Of a stretch of 64,000 nt of DNA, positions 33,318-40,233 are shown piece after piece. A program made the position numbers and the translations under genes. Numbering within the stretch: position 1 is the stretch's first letter; each line of letters starts with the position of its first letter. Where the stretch lies: contig NZ_MZNT01000008.1 in assembly GCF_002042965.1 (NCBI RefSeq), forward strand, positions 248,001 through 312,000, in the 5' to 3' direction. This DNA is from Paenibacillus sp. 32352. GTDB lineage: Bacteria > Bacillota > Bacilli > Paenibacillales > NBRC-103111. A model generated the notes under the pieces. It made no database searches and had not been told where the DNA came from. It saw nothing but the letters and a program-made list of their open reading frames with translations.

Positions 33318-33341
33318 ATATTGATAAAAAAGTATCAATAT
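33318..33341. promoter_or_regulatory. Palindrome ATATTGATA-AAAAAG-TATCAATAT
   Basis: Perfect 9-6-9 inverted repeat, a spacing variant of the GATAC/GTATC operators. It lies right after the terminator of the P1 transcript and 100 bp upstream of the epimerase-like gene. Confidence 0.6.
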
Positions 33342-33441
33342 TCGACGGGTCAAGCGCATCATGCGCTTAAGGATATAGGACTTTGGGAAAGCACCCGAAC
33401 GAACGCTTAAACGACAATATCGAATCGGTGGAGGGATAAGG

Positions 33442-34470
33442 ATGAAAGTACTAATTACAGGCGGAGTCGGCTTTATAGGGTCCCATACGGTGGACTGTGC
33501 CATTCAGGCAGGGCTGGATGTAGTAGTAGTCGACAATATGAGCACAGGGAAGGAAGCGAATCTGCATCCGGCATGCAAGCTGTATCGAATGGATGTTGCC
33601 AGCACGGAGTTAAGAAATATTTTTGAGCTGGAGCAGCCGGATTACTGTATCCATCTGGCGGAGAAAACCGATTTGAACGAAGCGATGGTCGTTCGGGGGC
33701 TGAGTCCCAATTTGCGCGGATTGATCTATTTGCTGGATCTGTGCAAGGAATTTTCGATCAAGAAGCTGGTCTACGGATCCTCCGCAGAGGTCTACGGTTC
33801 CTATGAGCCTAAGCCGATTGACGAAGCCGCTCCATGCGCTCCGGTCTCCTGCACAGGAATGTCCAAGCTGGCTCCCGAGGAATACATAAAGCTGTACGGC
33901 GCGTTGTATGGACTTAACTACACGATTTTAAGGTATGCGAACGTGTATGGCTGCCGGCAAAAGAGGTATGGAAGCGGGGGCGTAATCTCGGCCTTTCTGG
34001 AAACCTTCGTCAACGGCGAGAAAGCCATCATTCAAGGGAAAGGCCTTCAGACCCGGGATTTCGTCTATGTATCCGATGTGGCTTCCGCCAACGTTCAAGC
34101 CCTGTCCTTGTCCAACAGCGATACCTACAACATAGGCACGGGAACGGCAACGTCCATTCTGGAATTGTTCGAGCTGATGAATGAGATGACGAATCAAAAA
34201 GTAAAGCCCGTATTCGTAACGGCGCGTCCGGAGGACCATCTGCATGTCTGCGTTTCCTGGGACAAAGCGGCCAAGGGCTGGGGATGGAGTCCCAGGATCC
34301 AGCTGCGGGAGGGCTTGACCCAGCTTATGGGGGATTTTATGTACCAAAGGCTTATGGACAAAATCAATGGAGTTCAGGAAACGGCGCCCGAGCCTGTGGC
34401 AGCCAGTATGCTGATTCGCCGTATGGCCGTGAAGAAATCGGCCCGAAGGCTGAAAACTTCCTCTTTATAA
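33442..34470 (+). CDS. NAD-dependent epimerase/dehydratase-like protein lacking catalytic Tyr
   Basis: 342-aa extended-SDR protein of the GalE/RmlB type. GGVGFIGSH binds NAD and VVDNMSTG gives the NAD specificity loop; VYGSSAEVYGSYE has the conserved Ser. The catalytic YxxxK motif is altered: the sequence reads SCTGMSKLAPEEY, so Thr stands where Tyr is expected while the Lys remains. The rest (LRYANVYG, QTRDFVYVSDVA, YNIGTGT) is canonical up to about residue 300, followed by a basic tail (MAVKKSARRLK). It may be a pseudoenzyme or use another residue. ATG 33442 after GGTGGAGGGATAAGG. It sits alone inside the XRE/peptide region. Confidence 0.82.
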   Translation: MKVLITGGVGFIGSHTVDCAIQAGLDVVVVDNMSTGKEANLHPACKLYRMDVASTELRNIFELEQPDYCIHLAEKTDLNEAMVVRGLSPNLRGLIYLLDLCKEFSIKKLVYGSSAEVYGSYEPKPIDEAAPCAPVSCTGMSKLAPEEYIKLYGALYGLNYTILRYANVYGCRQKRYGSGGVISAFLETFVNGEKAIIQGKGLQTRDFVYVSDVASANVQALSLSNSDTYNIGTGTATSILELFELMNEMTNQKVKPVFVTARPEDHLHVCVSWDKAAKGWGWSPRIQLREGLTQLMGDFMYQRLMDKINGVQETAPEPVAASMLIRRMAVKKSARRLKTSSL

Positions 34471-34583
34471 GCCGTTGAACCGCGTTGATAAAGATTTATT
34501 TAGAATAGCTTATTCGACAAAATGATCGGTGTTTTTTACCAAAACACTCCCAGTATGCGACACCTTTTTTTGAACATCTCCGA

Positions 34584-34608
34584 TATAATACTAGACATTG
34601 AAAGTCTA
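34584..34608 (+). promoter_or_regulatory. -10 box and palindrome upstream of P2
   Basis: TATAAT at 34584-34589 (no good -35 at 17 bp) is followed by TAGAC-ATTGAAA-GTCTA at 34592-34608, straddling the expected start point. A further 7-5-7 inverted repeat, GTGTTTT-TTACC-AAAACAC, lies at 34529-34547. Both are operator candidates; neither matches the GATAC/GTATC motif. Confidence 0.5.
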
Positions 34609-34635
34609 TGAGACGAGATGGAGTGTGGGTTGCAA

Positions 34636-34830
34636 ATGGAAGAGAACAAGAAAACGGTGGATATCGACACCGTCCTGAATCAGCTCGGTATCCCCAGAGA
34701 CAAGTACGATCAATGGCTGGCTCTTCAAGAAGCCGTGAAGGAACCGATCAAGCCTCAATACAAAGGCCTCGATAAACCGTTATTTTCATATATGTACAAG
34801 GAACTAGGCATGATGGAGTACAGCAAGTAG
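34636..34830 (+). CDS. Small XRE-associated protein P2, 64 aa
   Basis: 64-aa soluble protein that begins MEENKKTVDID. ATG 34636 is chosen over ATG 34618 because GGAGTG precedes it; the longer frame adds MECGLQ. The N-terminal helix (TVDIDTVLNQLGIPRDKYDQW) resembles that of the 48-aa P1 protein; the rest, KPLFSYMYKELGMMEYSK, is unique. It is convergent with the paralogous XRE2 gene: their stop codons are only about 10 bp apart. This places P1 near XRE1 and P2 next to XRE2, suggesting a duplicated regulator/small-protein pair. Function not known. Confidence 0.72.
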   Translation: MEENKKTVDIDTVLNQLGIPRDKYDQWLALQEAVKEPIKPQYKGLDKPLFSYMYKELGMMEYSK

Positions 34831-34840
34831 CCGTACCTCA

Positions 34841-35224
34841 TCATGGCTTATTTTTGTCGGCAGGGAGAGAACGCTCGGACCGAATGAAAGCGATGAAGCT
34901 TTTGGACTCCTCCAGTGTGAGTTCTCTTCCGTCAATAGTCAGAATGAATTTGTCCAGAATAGCTTCGTCCGAAAGCTCAAGATAGCTGATAAATTCCTCC
35001 GTGCCGTCCGCAAAGCTTCCGGGATGATCCGTGCGGCCCATCAAATAGTCTATCGATACGCCGAATATATCGGCAATTTTTTGAATGGTTTCATAATCCG
35101 GCTCTCTCCTATTATTTTCATAATGAGAAAGGGCGGAACGGGTAATTCCTACTTTATAGGCAAGCTCTTCCTGGGTCATGTACCCTTTGCTCCGCAGTTT
35201 GGCTATTCGCTGCCCGTATTTCAT
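34841..35224 (-). CDS. XRE family regulator (XRE2)
   Basis: 127-aa regulator paralogous to XRE1: HTH residues about 5-62 (MTQEELAYKVGITRSALSHYENNRREPDYETI...IDYLMGRTD) and a C domain with LTIDGRELTLEESKSFIAFIRSERS. ATG 35224 (MKYGQRI) follows GGAAGGATG; the open frame extends to 35272 but without a ribosome site. A palindrome TATAG-TCGG-CTATA lies upstream at 35286-35299, a possible autoregulatory site. Its 3' end abuts P2. The target genes are unknown; neighbouring operators make local regulation likely. Confidence 0.9.
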   Translation of the reverse strand: MKYGQRIAKLRSKGYMTQEELAYKVGITRSALSHYENNRREPDYETIQKIADIFGVSIDYLMGRTDHPGSFADGTEEFISYLELSDEAILDKFILTIDGRELTLEESKSFIAFIRSERSLPADKNKP

Positions 35225-35285
35225 AGAGCATCCTTCCACCTTTGCTGTTGTAAATCGGCTGACCTTCCTCATTCCAGCTCTTCTG

Positions 35286-35299
35286 TATAGTCGGCTATA
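35286..35299. promoter_or_regulatory. Palindrome TATAG-TCGG-CTATA upstream of XRE2
   Basis: Perfect 5-4-5 inverted repeat 62 bp before the XRE2 start. It differs from the GATAC/GTATC sites, so XRE2 may have its own operator type. Confidence 0.5.
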
Positions 35300-35415
35300 T
35301 TGTTCGTAAGCTATCGTTTTGTTTCAATGGGTATGCTGTAAAAAATAAGAACTTCGGCCCATACCTCCCGGGGCATCGAACGGCTTGTCGTTAACGGCGG
35401 GAGGGCGCGCAGTTA

Positions 35416-35445
35416 TAGACAAAGCTTCGCTCCGGGTGATATGAT
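35416..35445 (+). promoter_or_regulatory. Promoter of the cobalamin operon
   Basis: TAGACA at 35416-35421 and TATGAT at 35440-35445 with an 18-bp spacer, directly upstream of the B12 riboswitch aptamer. Confidence 0.6.
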
Positions 35446-35471
35446 GACTCTGGACAATCAAATACGGATGA

Positions 35472-35672
35472 ATTAGGTGCTGAATGAAATCATGCCTCAT
35501 TTGGCTTAAAAGGGAAGCCCGGTGCAAAGCCGGCACGGTCCCGCCACTGTGAAGAGTGCCTTTCCATAAGAAAGGCTTGTTATGCCGATGTTGTTGCCAC
35601 TGGAGCGCCATAGAGCGCGTCTGGGAAGGGAATCGGATGACGAAGCTCGAAGTCAGGAGACCTGCCTAATTT
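35472..35672 (+). ncRNA. Cobalamin (B12) riboswitch
   Basis: Conserved core is unmistakable: AAAAGGGAAGCCCGGTGCAA around 35508-35527, CACGGTCCCGCCACTGTGA at 35534-35552, then AAGTCAGGAGACCTGCC at 35650-35666. It senses adenosylcobalamin to shut off the following biosynthetic operon, most likely by letting the terminator at 35785-35824 form. The boundaries are approximate. A short GTG frame of ten codons (35704-35736) with an upstream GGATAGGGAG lies between aptamer and terminator and may be incidental. Confidence 0.95.
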
Positions 35673-35784
35673 CAAAACACTGTTGACCTACGAGGATAGG
35701 GAGGTGTTAGAGATCGGCTTACTTAAGGAATGGTAATGGCATATCGAATGTAATGTCATTGGAATTCTTGAGAACGCGGGCTGC

Positions 35785-35826
35785 AAGAGCATTTCTAACA
35801 CTTTCTGTAGGAATGCTCTTTTTTGT
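35785..35826 (+). terminator. Riboswitch-controlled terminator
   Basis: AAGAGCATTTCT (35785-35796) / AGGAATGCTCTT (35809-35820), 12-bp stem with one G-U, followed by TTTT. It lies about 113 bp after the aptamer end and 72 bp before cbiH60. Confidence 0.88.
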
Positions 35827-35897
35827 GCTGCATAAAAGTAAGGAAGACATGTTCGAGTTGCAACCATCATGATGTATTTATATAGGAAGGAAAGGAT

Positions 35898-37703
35898 GTG
35901 CGGCGAATGGCGGGAAAACTGCTTATCATCGGCTTCGGACCGGGAAGCTTCGAGCATATTACGAAACGGGCGCGGGAGGCCATTGAAGAAAGTGAAGTTA
36001 TCATCGGCTATAACACGTACGTGGATCTTATCCGTGGACTTCTCACCGATCAGGAGATTGTACGGACAGGGATGACGGAGGAAGTGAGCCGGGCTCAGGA
36101 GGCCGTTCGGCAAGCGGAGTCCGGGAAAAAGGTAGCGGTTATCTCGAGCGGCGATGCCGGTGTATACGGGATGGCCGGACTGGTGTACGAGGTGCTGATG
36201 GAAAAAGGCTGGAGGCGGGACGGCGGCGTGGAAGTCGAGATAATCCCCGGCATATCGGCGATTAACTCTTCCGCCTCGCTGCTTGGGGCCCCGGTCATGC
36301 ACGATGCCTGCACGATAAGCTTAAGCGATCATCTGACGCCGTGGGAGCTGATTGCCCGGCGCGTCGAGGCGGCGGCCCAGGCGGACTTCGTCATTGCGCT
36401 GTACAACCCCCGCAGCGGCAGACGAACCCGGCAAATTGTGGAGACGCAGCGCATATTGCTGAAATACCGCTCGCCGGAGACGCCGGTCGGCATCGTGAAG
36501 AGTGCCTACCGGGACCGTCAGCATGTGGTGCTGACAACTTTGCGCGATATGCTCGATCATGAGATCGGGATGCTGACGACGGTCATTATCGGCAATGCGT
36601 CGACGACGGTCTACGACGGTCTGATGATCACCCCGCGCGGTTATCAGCGCAAGTATACTCTCGGCGCCGATGTACAGCCGCTTAAGCCGCACCAACGGCT
36701 GCAGGAAGCGGCGGAGCCTTGGGCGCTGCAGCAGTGGGACGAGGCAGAGGCGGTCGATGCGGATGACGAGGATTGGGCTTGGGAAGGCGAAGGCCAAGTG
36801 GAAAGCGGCCGGGAAGCCGTGGCCCGCACCGCAAGGGAGACGGCTCCTGCAAGCTCCGCCGGCGGCGGAAGCACGGGCGGAGCGGTGCTGGCTGCCAGCG
36901 CGGTCAGTGTGGCTGAGCGCGAGGAGCGGAGCAGCGGCCCCGGTACCGACTCGCCGCTTATGCTGGCGATGGAGGCGCTGCGCCTGTCCGATCTCAGCCG
37001 AGGCGTGGTCACGGAGCCGGGCAGCCTGCCTGCCTCGGCGGGATTGTTCCGCCAGCAAGCGATCTTCGAGCTTGCGGTAAGTCCGGGCGTCGCCGAGAAG
37101 CGTTTTACCGCCAGACAGATGCTTGCGCTGGCTGAGGTCGTTGGCGAGACGGGGACGATGGAGTACACGCCCCATCACCAAATGATTATCCGGGTTCCGA
37201 CATCGAATCCCGATGACATTACGACGAAGCTGCGGCAGGAAGGCTTCCTTCTGGCGCCGATCGGCGATGTAGCGCAGCTTAAAGCTTGCGACTTTTGCAA
37301 TGCGGAGAAGGCGGATGCGATTCCTTACGCCGAGGAGCTGCAGAAGCGGATCGGCGGCTTGAGCGTGCCGAAGGAGCTGCGCATCGGCTTGAACGGGTGC
37401 GGAATGGCTTGTTATGGGGCGGTGCACGAGGATATCGGCATCGTATACCGGAAGGAGAAATTCGATTTGTTCCTGGGCGGCAAGACGGTCGGGCGCAATG
37501 CGCATCCGGGACAGCCGGTCGCCGAGGGTATTGAGCCGGATCAATTGGTAGACATGATCGAACGGATTGTACAGCGGTATATTTCGGATGGTCATCCGAA
37601 TGAGCGATTCCATAAATATTTTAAAAGAGTAAAGGAAGTAGAAGGTTATCGTCACCAAGAGGTGCCGGTTTTCCAAATTGAAAACGCGGTATGCGGCGAT
37701 TAA
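35898..37703 (+). CDS. cbiH60: CbiH60: cobalt-precorrin-3 C17-methyltransferase fused to nitrite/sulfite-reductase-like domain
   Basis: 601-aa fusion. Residues about 5-250 are the CobJ/CbiH SAM methyltransferase that contracts the ring of cobalt-factor III (LLIIGFGPGSFEHITKRA..., GDAGVYGMAGLVYEV, VIALYNPRSGRR). Residues about 265-350 are a low-complexity Ala/Glu/Ser linker. Residues about 350-585 are a nitrite/sulfite-reductase ferredoxin half-domain with cluster-type cysteines KACDFC (about 463-466) and GCGMAC (about 500-505). The same fusion is known as CbiH60 in Bacillus megaterium. GTG 35898 has AGGAAGG at 7 nt; ATG 35907 is an alternative. First gene of the operon behind the B12 riboswitch. 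Confidence 0.94.
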   Translation: MRRMAGKLLIIGFGPGSFEHITKRAREAIEESEVIIGYNTYVDLIRGLLTDQEIVRTGMTEEVSRAQEAVRQAESGKKVAVISSGDAGVYGMAGLVYEVLMEKGWRRDGGVEVEIIPGISAINSSASLLGAPVMHDACTISLSDHLTPWELIARRVEAAAQADFVIALYNPRSGRRTRQIVETQRILLKYRSPETPVGIVKSAYRDRQHVVLTTLRDMLDHEIGMLTTVIIGNASTTVYDGLMITPRGYQRKYTLGADVQPLKPHQRLQEAAEPWALQQWDEAEAVDADDEDWAWEGEGQVESGREAVARTARETAPASSAGGGSTGGAVLAASAVSVAEREERSSGPGTDSPLMLAMEALRLSDLSRGVVTEPGSLPASAGLFRQQAIFELAVSPGVAEKRFTARQMLALAEVVGETGTMEYTPHHQMIIRVPTSNPDDITTKLRQEGFLLAPIGDVAQLKACDFCNAEKADAIPYAEELQKRIGGLSVPKELRIGLNGCGMACYGAVHEDIGIVYRKEKFDLFLGGKTVGRNAHPGQPVAEGIEPDQLVDMIERIVQRYISDGHPNERFHKYFKRVKEVEGYRHQEVPVFQIENAVCGD

Positions 37704-37732
37704 TACGGAAATAAAGACAGGGAGGGAACAGG

Positions 37733-38716
37733 ATGAATGCGGTTTTGTTTGTAGGCCACGGCAGTAAGGATGCGGAAGGTAATGAGGAGGTACGGGAGTT
37801 CGTCCGTTCTATTGCATCGAAGATGGACCAGCCGATCGTGGAGACGTGCTTTCTGGAATTTGAACGGCCCACCATCGCACAGGGTATCGAGCAGTGTGTT
37901 CAACAGGGAGCTACGCAGATTGCGGTAGTGCCGATCACTTTATTCTCGGCGGGGCATGCCAAAATACATATTCCGGCTGCGATTGACGAAGCGAGGCTGC
38001 GTTACCCGTCCGTTCGGTTCAACTATGGACGGCCTATCGGGGTTCATGAGCAGGTGCTGGATATTCTTGCGTCGCGGTTGGAAGCGGCCGGTGCAGGCGC
38101 TGCAACGGAAGCCGACCGGGAGCAGACGGCGGTGCTTGTCGTAGGACGGGGCAGCAGCGATGCGGACGCCAACAGCGATTTGTTCAAAATATCCCGGCTG
38201 TTCTGGGAAAAGCTGAAGGTCAAATGGGTGGAGACGGCGTTTATCGGAGTGACGGCGCCTTTAGTGGATGAAGGGATCGAGCGCTGTATCAAGCTCGGCG
38301 CACGCAAGGTCGTTATCCTGCCGTATTTCTTGTTCACGGGCGTATTGATGAAGCGGATGGAGCAAATGCTGCTTCAATTCTCGGAGAAATACCCCGAGCA
38401 GGAATTTATATTGGCTGATTATTTCGGGTTCCATCCGAATTTGCAGCTGATTTTGCGGGAGCGGGCGCTAGAGGCCGTAGAGGGCGAGGCCAGAATGAAC
38501 TGCGATATGTGCCAATACCGCTTGGCGGCGATGGAGCATATCGATCATCACCATCATCATGATCACGACCACGACCATGGGCATCATCACCATGGGCATG
38601 ATCATCATCATGATCATCATCACGGGCACGACCATGATCATGACCATGATCACGACCACCACCATCATGATCATGACGATACGAAAGCGCCTGCGCTGGG
38701 GAAAAGCAAATCTTAA
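37733..38716 (+). CDS. cbiX: Sirohydrochlorin cobaltochelatase CbiX with Fe-S motif and His-rich tail
   Basis: 327-aa long-type CbiX inserting Co2+ into sirohydrochlorin. Two homologous halves are visible (LFVGHGSKDAEGNEEV and LVVGRGSSDADANSDL). The catalytic His pair is in the N half (GHG at 9 and SAGHAKIHIPA). After them come the MNCDMC Fe-S cluster motif (about residue 260) and a His/Asp-rich stretch of about 45 residues (positions about 270-315), probably for cobalt storage or delivery. ATG 37733 after AGGGAGGGAACAGG. Second gene of the cobalamin operon. The His-rich part is encoded by a CATGAC/CATCAT repeat, so its length may vary between strains. Confidence 0.95.
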   Translation: MNAVLFVGHGSKDAEGNEEVREFVRSIASKMDQPIVETCFLEFERPTIAQGIEQCVQQGATQIAVVPITLFSAGHAKIHIPAAIDEARLRYPSVRFNYGRPIGVHEQVLDILASRLEAAGAGAATEADREQTAVLVVGRGSSDADANSDLFKISRLFWEKLKVKWVETAFIGVTAPLVDEGIERCIKLGARKVVILPYFLFTGVLMKRMEQMLLQFSEKYPEQEFILADYFGFHPNLQLILRERALEAVEGEARMNCDMCQYRLAAMEHIDHHHHHDHDHDHGHHHHGHDHHHDHHHGHDHDHDHDHDHHHHDHDDTKAPALGKSKS

Positions 38717-38790
38717 GGAGCGGAAATTACTCCCGGCTCTATGGGCAGCTGAAACGGAATGCATGATCTTAACAGATGGAGGCGCAAATC

Positions 38791-39564
38791 ATGATATTGG
38801 TTATGGCAGGAACAAGCGATGCGCGTGAGCTTGCATTGCAGATTCGGGAGGCAGGGTACCCGCTCTTGACTACGGTCGTTACGGACAGCGCCGCCAAGTC
38901 GATGGAGGAGGCCGGTCTCCCTGTACTGACGGGAAGACTAACCGCAGAAGCTCTGGCAGCCTTGGTACGGGAACGCGGGTTCCGCACGATTGTCGACGCC
39001 ACGCATCCGTTCGCAGAGGAAGCGTCGAAGAATGCGATTGCCGCCTCTCAGGAAGCCGGCGTCCCCTATATCCGCTATGAGCGGGGACGGATCGCCATCG
39101 ATCAGAATCCGCTGATCACATTCGCGGATGATTACGAGCAGGCGGCGGAGCTGGCGGCACAGCGTCAGGGCGTCATTATGCTGACGACCGGCAGCAAGAC
39201 GCTGCATATTTTTGCGAAGCGTCTGCTGGGCCTTCCGAATACCACCTTGGTGGCACGGATGCTGCCTCGCAGAGACAACATGGAGAAATGCGAGGAGCTT
39301 GGGCTCGAGCAAAAGAATATTGTTGCTATGCAGGGGCCCTTTTCCAAGGAGCTGAACAAGGCCTTATATACGCATTACAACGTTACCTTGATGATCACGA
39401 AGGAGAGCGGCAAGGTCGGAGCGGTGGACGAGAAGCTGGAATCTGCGCTGGAGCTCGGGATTGAGACGATTGTCATCGGCCGTCCTTCGGTTGACTATGG
39501 TACTTATTTTAGCGAGTTTGACGGAGTCATTCATAAACTAAATGAATTGCTGCAGGAGGCGTAA
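38791..39564 (+). CDS. cbiJ: Cobalt-precorrin-6A reductase
   Basis: 257-aa enzyme reducing cobalt-precorrin-6A with NAD(P)H. Family signatures: MILVMAGTSDARELA at the start, TIVDATHPFAEEASKNA, IRYERG, and LTTGSKTL. ATG 38791 is preferred over ATG 38776 because GGAGG at 38778-38782 is its ribosome site. A 74-bp gap separates it from cbiX; cbiC follows after 5 bp. Confidence 0.95.
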   Translation: MILVMAGTSDARELALQIREAGYPLLTTVVTDSAAKSMEEAGLPVLTGRLTAEALAALVRERGFRTIVDATHPFAEEASKNAIAASQEAGVPYIRYERGRIAIDQNPLITFADDYEQAAELAAQRQGVIMLTTGSKTLHIFAKRLLGLPNTTLVARMLPRRDNMEKCEELGLEQKNIVAMQGPFSKELNKALYTHYNVTLMITKESGKVGAVDEKLESALELGIETIVIGRPSVDYGTYFSEFDGVIHKLNELLQEA

Positions 39565-39569
39565 GCGAG

Positions 39570-40220
39570 ATGGATTTTAAAACGGAGTTTAAACCGTTAA
39601 CGGTACAACCGCAAGAAATTGAGGAGCAAAGCTTCCGGATGATTACCGAGGAGCTCGGGGAGCATCCTTTCACGGATGAGCAATATTCGGTCGTGCAGCG
39701 GGTGATTCATGCGTCGGCGGACTTTGAGCTGGGTCGCAGCATGCTGTTCCACCGGGATGCAGTACAGGCGGGCATTCAGGCGATTCGTGCAGGGAAAACG
39801 ATCGTGGCCGACGTGCAAATGGTACAGGTCGGCATCAGCAAGCCCCGCATCGCCAAGTTCGGCGGCGACGTGAAGGTATATATATCCGATCCGGACGTCA
39901 TGGAAGAGGCGAAGCGTCTTAATACGACCCGGGCGATCATTTCGATCCGCAAGGCGATTCGTGAGGCCGACGGAGGCATCTTTGCCATCGGCAACGCACC
40001 GACGGCACTTCTGGAGCTGATCCGCCTTGTGAAGGAAGGCGAGGCGAAGCCGGGTCTGGTCATCGGCGTGCCGGTAGGCTTCGTGTCGGCGGCGGAATCA
40101 AAGGAAGAGCTCGCGAAGCTGGATATTCCGTTCATTACGAATATCGGGCGGAAGGGCGGAAGTCCGGTAGCGGTTGCGGCCGTGAACGCCATTTCCTTGA
40201 TGGCGGAGCGTCTCGGATAA
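39570..40220 (+). CDS. cbiC: Cobalt-precorrin-8 methylmutase
   Basis: 216-aa enzyme moving the C11 methyl to C12 to form cobyrinic acid. Diagnostic segments are VIHASADFE (catalytic His), AIRAGKTIVADVQMVQVGI, FAIGNAPTALLELI and GVPVGFVSAAESKEEL. Length is normal. GAGGCGTAAGCGAG precedes ATG 39570. Confidence 0.95.
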   Translation: MDFKTEFKPLTVQPQEIEEQSFRMITEELGEHPFTDEQYSVVQRVIHASADFELGRSMLFHRDAVQAGIQAIRAGKTIVADVQMVQVGISKPRIAKFGGDVKVYISDPDVMEEAKRLNTTRAIISIRKAIREADGGIFAIGNAPTALLELIRLVKEGEAKPGLVIGVPVGFVSAAESKEELAKLDIPFITNIGRKGGSPVAVAAVNAISLMAERLG

Positions 40221-40233
40221 GGAGACTGGAGCG

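Noticed and set aside
30604..35224. XRE genes as remnants of a prophage or integrative element
   Set aside because: No integrase, phage structural gene, attachment-site repeat or tRNA target is visible, and the neighbours look chromosomal.
38540..38680. Short repeats resembling a repeat array
   Set aside because: It is the His-rich coding tail of cbiX in frame; units are 3-6 bp with no spacers, so not a CRISPR.
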